A stretch of 64,000 nucleotides of DNA, taken from Pectinophora gossypiella (taxonomy: Eukaryota; Arthropoda; Insecta; Lepidoptera; Gelechiidae). The stretch spans positions 7,966,236 to 8,030,235 of the forward strand of contig NC_065426.1 in the NCBI RefSeq assembly GCF_024362695.1, given 5' to 3'. How positions within the stretch are numbered: the stretch's first letter is position 1; every line of letters starts with the position of its first letter. A program made the translations under genes and the position numbers. Shown piece after piece: positions 23,201-32,200 of this stretch. A model generated the notes under the pieces. The model was not told the origin of the DNA. It saw only the letters and a program-made list of their open reading frames with translations, and searched no databases.

Positions 23201-26200
23201 TGGACAAATCCAACGTCGAGCTCAGAAAGGTAAAGATTTTTTTATTAGATAAGTGGGTAGATTTGGGGAGGGGATTCGAAGGGGGATTGGATTCTAGGAA
23301 TAAAAGGTAGATAAGAAATACCTACATAATCAACCAGTGGTGCTGACAGCTGACATCTCCTAATTTTATTTTAAGTTATATCTGTTTTCTTATCCGTTGA
23401 AAAGGAGAAGGATGAGACAATAATCTGGACGAATCAAATAAGCATTAGGTACGCCAACGTTACAATTTTAAAAGGGACTTTTTAAGACTTCTTCCTTAAT
23501 GCCATGTGTTCCACAAATGTTTAAGCCTGTGTAGGGGTGCTTTTCTTTTCAGTAGAAAAGAAAATGACGGGTTATAACTGAAAATAAAATTAAGGTGGAA
23601 TTAGCCCCAGTGACTTCAGAAAGTCAACCAGTCCTGTACATAAAAAAGTATATTGAGTATTCGTACCGATATTAGGCAGTCAAATTACTGAATTCTATAA
23701 CCTAATATATTTTTTTAAGACCGTCTAGGGCCTTGTTCCGAGATTTTTCTTGCAGCTTCTTTGTGAAGCTGCAGTAGTTTTAGTCGGATGAAACGTTCGT
23801 TATGTAAAAAAATACTTTTTAAAGTAAGTATAACATGTCGCCTACTGAGTAAAGATATTTTTGAATTGGAATTTTGTCCCAGCGACTTGGTATAGTGATT
23901 TCTGTTTGTTACAGTTGCAAGTGGATCGCGAGAAGCAAGCATATGACTTCGAGTCCTTACAGTCACAATTGGACAAGGCCTTAGGTCAGGCTGCGAGGCT
24001 GCAGAAGGAACGCGATACCGCTCAGTTAGACGCTGAGCGCTTCCGTGACAAGCACGACAAGGCACAGGTGAGCTTAATATTAAAAAAAAAAACACTTAAT
24101 AGGGTGGACAGAGCTCCAAGTAATCAGAAGATTGCAGCGACTTTTGGTACAAGTCTTACTTCGAAGTATGCTGAATTGTACTTTTGATGCGATGGGAGTC
24201 TTCAAGGCTAGAGTGGATAGGCATTTGCTAGGTAAGAGTGATCCATCCTAGACCACATCGCATCGTCACTTACCGTCAGGTGACGTTGTGGTCAAACGTG
24301 AGCCTATATTATAAAAAAAAACATAACAGAATGTCATTTTTCATCATTATCATGGAATTATGAATAATTATTAGTTTGATTACATCGATTTCCAGTATCC
24401 TGGGTACCAATTTCATAAATTATCTTACTTATTAACTGGATAATTATATCATTATAAAGACCAAGTCAAGGAACTTTATTAGAAATGGTTAACAATCAGA
24501 AATTATAATGAAAGACCAATTAAGTATTTTTCTTTGCTGAGCCTTCAGTGTTCTCTGCCCATTTGGGATGGAAAGCACCACAATTAATCAGAAGGCAACT
24601 GCTATTTTAGAAATGATAGCCAAAGATGGACGATTTGTTGGTGTTTACTACAGTCCCGGGAAGCTAAAGCCGTCATCATCTCCATAGCGTTAACCCGTTT
24701 TTCACAAGGTCTGCTTACCTAACCTGAAGATTTGATATTTTTTACAAAAGCGACCGCCTGTCTGACCTTCCAACCTGCGAAGGGAAAACCAGCCCATTAC
24801 AGGTTAGGTCACATACCTCCGAAAATGCATTTCTCAGGAATGTGGGTTTCCTCACGATGACGACAACCTGGCAGCACTTAATAATTTAATATTATATAGA
24901 CAAATAACATAGTCACTACTGCCTACCCCGCTAGATAAAGTGGGCGTGATGCGACGTTACAATAGGCAATCAATTAATAGAACATGATGTATATGAAGCA
25001 TCGAGTAAGCGACAAACTGGTTTTAGAGGGAATCTCGCATACGAGGTACGCCGCATTGATTGGCATTTATGCCTACTCGGTACGACAGTGCACTGTGTGT
25101 GTTTTTGAGTTCATTTCTTTGAATGTTTTCTGTATTTTTATATTATTATTTTTATTTTATTTTTTATTTTTCTGTTTTAATGCGACGAATAGGTGCCGAG
25201 ACAAGCCTCTGTGGTTTAACGGCATCATTCAAACCATGTATTTAGATTAAGGATATAAAGAAAAAAATCAACATAATAATAATATTATTAATGGCGGTGA
25301 TGGTGGTGACTGTGGTTCTGTGTTTCCGCTAGTTTGCAAATGGGGAAGCGCCGGTTCGAACTTCGGTATGGAACTTGCACAAATGAGTTATTATTTAAAG
25401 TGCAGTTTTCACTAACGCAGTTGGCTTGACCATTATAAACGGCGTTACGGCTCACCGCCTATCACGTTGATATAACAGAAAGTCGGTGAGGCGTGGGTAC
25501 TTAGTTTATCTTGTGTTGGATGTATCTCTGACTACTCTAATTGAGATAATATTCGTGAGTTTATGTAATGTACTTACTTATTATTAATGAAGACGTATTT
25601 CCTCATGTAGGCTCAAGTGACTCGTATCCAGAAAGAGCGTGATACAGCCTTGGCCGAGGCTGCGAGTTGCCGTGAAAGGGCGGAGGCTGCTGCTGCTGCT
25701 GCCAACCGCGCCGCCAGAGACCGGGATAGCGCTGCCACAGAATTGGACGTCCTCAGAGAACGATGGGAGAAAGCACACCAACAACACCAGAAACTCACGG
25801 TAGGTAACGATAACATTAAAATAAGGTAACACAATAGGCTAATTTCCAACTAGTCAAATCACTTACTTTTAACTAAACGTCAAAACAGGAAATTACTATG
25901 GACTTTGTTTGAAAAAGCTCACTGTGACGTCATAGAAAGACGTGATACAATGTCCGACTTATTATTACGTTTTTAGTAACAGAAGTACAAATAGGACACA
26001 GTTAATACTACTTACTAACACAAATACAATAGTGAAAGAGCAATAAAATAAACAAAAGGCTAAACATTAAACGAATAGGTTTCTAGCGCAAGAGTGATTA
26101 TAATCTAATCGATCCAAAGATGCATACATGTCCATGTAAGTATGAAGTGAAGCATGATCTCAGTAAGAATAATCCTATTTTCTCAGATGGAGCGTGACGA

Positions 26201-29200
26201 TGCCCTGACAGAGCTTGAAATCCTGAAAGAGAAACTCGACAAAGCCCTTTACTCCACGCAGAAAACAATAGAAGAGAAGGAGTCAGCGCACAAAGAATAC
26301 GAGAAAATGCTTGAAAAGTATGATAGGTACATTATGTTCATGTCGTCTTGTGTTGGTGGCGATGTTGTGCTTGTGGTAGTTGACAGATAGACGTGACAAT
26401 ACACGAAACTAATTCTGCCCATCTATTACAGGTCCCAAAACGAAATCTACCGTCTGCAAAACAAGATAGAAATATTAGAAGCGGATAAAGACCGTCTCGA
26501 GCTTGAACTAGAGAAGCACGTACATATGTCAACTAAGACTAGGGAAGACCAGAGGAAGTTGCAAGATGAACTAGCAAGATTACAAGAGATGTACGACCGC
26601 GCATCTCTGCAGGTGGCCAGAACGAAAGAACAAGAAGAGAAAGCCAAAGAAGACATGGATAGACTCTGTGTTGACATTGAAATGGTACGAGAGAGATATG
26701 AAAAGAGCCAAATCGAGTTAAGGAGGTTGCAAGCTGAAAAAGAGAAACTTGTTGCCGATAATGAGCGCTTGCAGTTCGAATACGATCGTGCGATGACACA
26801 ATGTGGCAAAGCACAAGCTACTAACGAAAAAACTCAAGAAGAAATGGCTCGAGTGCAAATCGAACTCGAAAAAATGTACGACAAACACGATAAGGTATCT
26901 GCAGAGTTAAGAAGAGTTCAGGCAGAACTGGATAAAGTCAAACAAGATGCTAGCGGAGCCAGAGAAGAAGCGGAACGATATGCAGCCCGATATGGAAAGT
27001 ACCATGACACAAAAGAAGAACATGAAAGAACTAAGATGGAGGTGGAACGACTACGTACACGGCTCGAGAAGACGACGTTAGAATTGGAACGAGCACGCAA
27101 GTTTGAAGAAGAAACGACTCGTCTACGTTCGGAGCTCGAACGCATCGAAGGCCTCCGAGGTAAATACCAATTCGAACAGGATAAATGGACTACAGAGCTT
27201 AACCGAATGCAGGCAGAAATTGACAAGCATCGCGAACGTTACGAAGCTGCGCAGGTTGAAATTCAACGTCTACAAGGGGAAAAGGATCAGGCGGAGACCA
27301 AGCTTCACGAATCCAATATTCAGTTAGAATTGTCTAGATCTGAAGTCACGAAGCTAAATGCGGCACTTGAAAAGCAACGAACAGATCTTGAACGCGCTCA
27401 TATTGAGTGCGAGAAGTTTAGAGACCGATGTGAAAAACTTAAATTGCGTTCAGAACAGCTGGATAAAGATAACGAAAGGCTCAAAGGAGAGTTGCAACAG
27501 ATTGAACGGATGAAATTGCAAGCGGTTGCAGGAGATAAAGCTAGGACTGAGGATCGACTTGAAATTGAACGGCTTCGTGACAAATTGGAGAAAGCAATAC
27601 AAGCAAGGGACTCTACAGAAATGGAAGCAGGTCGCTTAGCGAAGGAACTTGAGAAATCTCAAATGCATCTTGCTAAGTACCAAGAAACTAACGAGACCAC
27701 GCGTGTTGAATACGATAGGATGACGAATGAACTGGGCCGCATGCACGAGCGCCTTGAACGCACAATTCTAGAAATGAGACAGATCGAACAGGAGAGAGAT
27801 GCTTTGCGAGCCGAAATACAGAACACTAGACGTAACATTGAACAACAACAGAGGACCCTTGATCATCGAACTCAGGAGACGTTAGTGAAATTGCAACAAG
27901 AACTTGCTCAGTCCGTAAGAGACAGAGAAAAGATGGCAGCTATTTTGGAACAGCGCGACAAGCAAGCTGACGCTATAGAGAAACAGATAGTCAAACTGGA
28001 AGCAGACACCAAACAGTTGACTATAGAACGTGATCAGCTGGTTGCTCAACTAGAAAAGTCACAAGACATGCTTGTTAACTTCCAGAGAGAATTGAACGCC
28101 TCGGAAGCTGAGCTGCAAAAGCAGCGCGAAGAAGTGCGCCGACTGAAAGAAGAACAGAGAAAGATGGCGCAAGATTCAGAACGTGGCACTAAAACCGTCC
28201 TCGAAAATCGTGATAGAGAAATCGTTAAGTTGCAACAACAAGTTCAGGGTCTTTCAAAAGAGAGAGATGCTATCAGACAGCGAGCTGAAAAGGCCGAGAA
28301 AGATGCTCAGAAAGCTGGCGAAATTGAAAAATGGAAGGTGGCTGTTGAAGCTGAGAAAACTAAAGCAATCGCAGCAGAAAAGGCCTTATCTGAATGCCAG
28401 CAACGTTTACAGTCTTTGGAGAAGCAATTCCAAATGCAACAGCAGCAACTGCAGCAACTCCAAGCCCGCGGACCTTCTGATGTGCGGGAAGTACAAAAGC
28501 AGCTTGAAGCGGCGCAAGCGGAGGCGCGGTCGGTCGCCGTGGAACGCGAGCGCTGCCAGGCACAGTTGGAGATGCTCGTTCAAGAGCTGGAGAAGAGCCA
28601 GGTCAGTTGGAGGATCGCCCCGCAACGCGCGGCTGTCGGGACCGCATCGCGTGGTTGAATCGAGTTCATGTTTCTGCTTGAGTTTGAGGTTACGTTTTGC
28701 ACACATCGTTGTACCAGACAACGATGAGTTTGAACTCGATTGAATCGCAATCGCGTACGTCGTCTGCTTCAATCATTGCACCGGTGTCGAGTAGTCGTTT
28801 TATTTCGATGTTCATGTTTAGTTTTTCTTTGACATCATGATAGCCGGTTACCATCATTGTTGTTCAGTAGCATGCACCCACAGCCCGCAGGGCGTCCTCC
28901 AACCCCTCATATTAAATTGTATTTATTTTATTAGTTTCATTAAAAATGTCAAACATCATGGGAATGTCTGTTGTGTTTAAAGAGCAAATTGTTGCACCTG
29001 ACATTTTACTTGCACAGAATGTAAATGTAAGACTTTGTGGTTGGTGTTTGGTGCAAGGAAATTGCAACAGCTTAGTGTATTTGAAATCGATTGTTAATTT
29101 TCTCTTTCAGCGTTTGCTAATGTGTTGTGTATCTTTGCGAATCATTGTTCATCGTCTGCCATTAAAGATGATTTTGGAGACTCATTTCTTATTATTGAAT

Positions 29201-32200
29201 TATTTATTTGCTGCAAGAAAAACAATATATTTTGCCAACTATTTGTAAAAAGTTACGCTTTTGTAATGTACTTAAAGCTTTGGATTTCGATCAAGTACAC
29301 TTTATAGACTTGGAAAGTAATCAGTATTCAGTATACGTCCAATGCATTAAATCGTTTTTGTGATTGTGACTGCGTTTTTGTTAAAGATATGCTCCTAATC
29401 GGATTTTTTTGTAACAGCTGGATCTCCACGAAGCAAACAAGAAGCTTCAAGCAGCTGGCAATCAGAACGCCAAAGCTGGCGAAGATACAGCCCAAGCTAG
29501 GCGACAGCTTCAAGAAGAATTCAAGAAGCTAGAAGACGCGAGAAGACAATTTGAGGAGCAAAGGAGAGCGTGGGACAACAAAAGAAAAGAAGTGGAGGAA
29601 AAAGAGAAAGCGCTTACAGAAGTAGACCGGCAGTTAAAGAAGAGGAAAGAGCAAATTGACCAAATGGAAGCATCTTTGAGGAAGGTAAATACACATTTTT
29701 AAGCAATCGAAAATATTAAAATACTATACTTAAGTATAATTTTAATTCTAAGTAAATACGCACGAATTTGTTTCTTCCTATTTCTATTATTTTCATGGAT
29801 GAGACTTACACAGAAACGAAAAGAATGGCGTGGAAGAGAGGCTACAGCTTGAGTACGTAGATTTATATATAAGACCAAGAAGGCTCACTTTCTGTTTAAT
29901 TTCAGACGGGTGGCACAGCCGCAGCGGTGACAGATTTGAACAAGAAGCTAACAGAGACGCAGAGGGAAGCAGAACAAGCGAAACAGCAGCTAGAACAGAG
30001 CAAGGAAGAAGCTAAACGACTGACGGCCGAGACAGAGCGACTGTTGCAACTGGTACAGATGTCGCAAGAAGAACAGGCGCAGAAGGAGAAACAAATGATG
30101 GACATGCAGCAGTAAGCAATCTTCTATTATACATACTTAACCTTATGACCGTGATCCGTAATGGAGTGGCCCACAAGTAATCCAAAAATAATGTATGACA
30201 GACAGCGCCATCCAGCGCGCATTGTTTGAACCTTCAGTTCATTCTTCTTCTTCTATCGTGTGGGTTTTGAGGTGGATGACCAACCTCATCAACCCTGGTG
30301 TCCGGGTCATTATTGCGCCGCCAAAGGCGCCTGACATGGTTCATGTAACGACTACGTACTTACATGAGTAAGTAGTAACCGGGACCAACGGCTTAACGTG
30401 CCGAAGCACAGATCATCTTACTTTCGGACATTCGGGTGATCAGCCTGTATTGTACTAACTAAACTAGGGATCACAAAGAGATTTTTGTAATACGGATTCG
30501 AACCCAGGACCTCCAAAACGGGCGCCCAACGCTTAACCACTGGACCATCGAGGCCGTTTGTTCAGTTCACTTAAATCGTCATACATATATATCAATGTCA
30601 AAGATTTTTAAAATGCAACGAAGTAGTCAGGGAAATCGATGTCGCTAAAAACTGACGCCGAAATACTAAGATAGAGCGACACGACCAAGCGATTTATTCT
30701 TTTTCCGCTCCCGGTTGAACATCATAATCAATATGCATCGTACTTCTTCATAGCAAGCTTTTAATACTTAGTCCTTAGATGGTTATAATTTAGCGTAGGG
30801 CGGGATGTAATCAGTCCATTCAGAGTGTTTAAACATACGCACGAATCGATCTAACTCGTTCAAATGATGTATCCGAAGTGGCATTAGATCTGATATCCGT
30901 CATTCGAAATCTCTAAGAAATTTTCTACAATTCATCATTCACGGACTGGGATCAAATGTATTTCACCATCAATAAACCTTCAAAAATATAAGTTCTTCAA
31001 TAAAATAATATTCAAATTCTATAATAAAATTCGCTTTACAGGTCTATCAGAAACCTTCAGGCCAAGCTGAAAAGTCAACAGCAAGCACAAGCACAAAGAG
31101 AAGAGGTATATTTTTATATATTTATTAAGCTTTTATACAAATTAATACACATAAAGGTGGTACCGGGAGCTTTCTGGGGGTGGAATTGATGCCACGGACA
31201 CTAGAACTGTTTTGTTCGGGCAAACGATGGCTCACCCTTTTTTTGACGTGGCTTATTGTAGATTTGCCGTAGATGGCATTAATTACTTGGCCGGATAAAT
31301 GGGGAGCGTTGAAGGCTCTCACCCGGTACAACGTTTAAGACAACAGGCCTAAGGGTGCCCAGTTGGGCGCGAACCTCGTCTCAGGGCGTCGTCTGAGAGG
31401 AAAAATATTTGAAAGAATTAATCGAACCTAGTGGGTCGATAGCGATAAGCGCTGATTGAGGGACGAACGCGACAGTCAATGTAATTGACTCGAGGCAATT
31501 ATCGTCAGCGCGCATTCCTTACGTCTAGTGACTCTCGCGGTAACAAATTTCGGGGGTGAGGTGAGGAAGCTCGGATTAGTGCGGGGCGGAAAGTGTGCAT
31601 TCTATTGTACTTCTTATCGTGTGGGCTATGAGGTGTATTACCAACCTCATCAACTCTAAGGGTTATTATTGAGCCGCCAAAGGCCCTTGACATGGCTTAT
31701 GTAACGATTACTCACTTACATCAGTAAGTAGTAACTGGGACCAACAGCTTAACGTGGCTTCTGAAGCACGGATCATTTTACTATCGGACAATCAGGTGAC
31801 CAGCCTGTAATGTCCTAACGAAACTAGGGATCACAAAGTGATTTCTGTGATATGTCCCCACCGGGATTCGAACCCGGGGCCTCCAGATCGTGAGACCAAC
31901 GCTCAACCACTGGACTACCGAGGCCGTCTATTGTACTTGTTATTGTTGTTTTTATAGTAAAAAATATATTAATATGCACAGGAATACCTGTACAATAGTT
32001 GTTTATACAAACTTTCGCTTTATGCCCCTGAATGCTCCCGGTATGGTTATCATCTATAATGCGTGCATTGAGCTTCAATAACCAAAAGGAGTTATTAATT
32101 TAATAATTAATAAAAAGGGAATTAATAATTTAATAATAATAATCATTATCATTGGAGTCCCGTGGGTCGTAGGCGTCGTAGCACCTGGCGTAACGGAGGC

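Noticed and set aside
26447..26814. Antisense open frames inside the 2.2-kb brp exon
   Set aside because: Shadows of repetitive coiled-coil codons on the + strand; no family similarity.
28183..28743. 186-codon + frame overlapping the end of brp exon 12
   Set aside because: Runs in a different frame of the coding exon and into the intron; composition is a by-product of the coiled coil.
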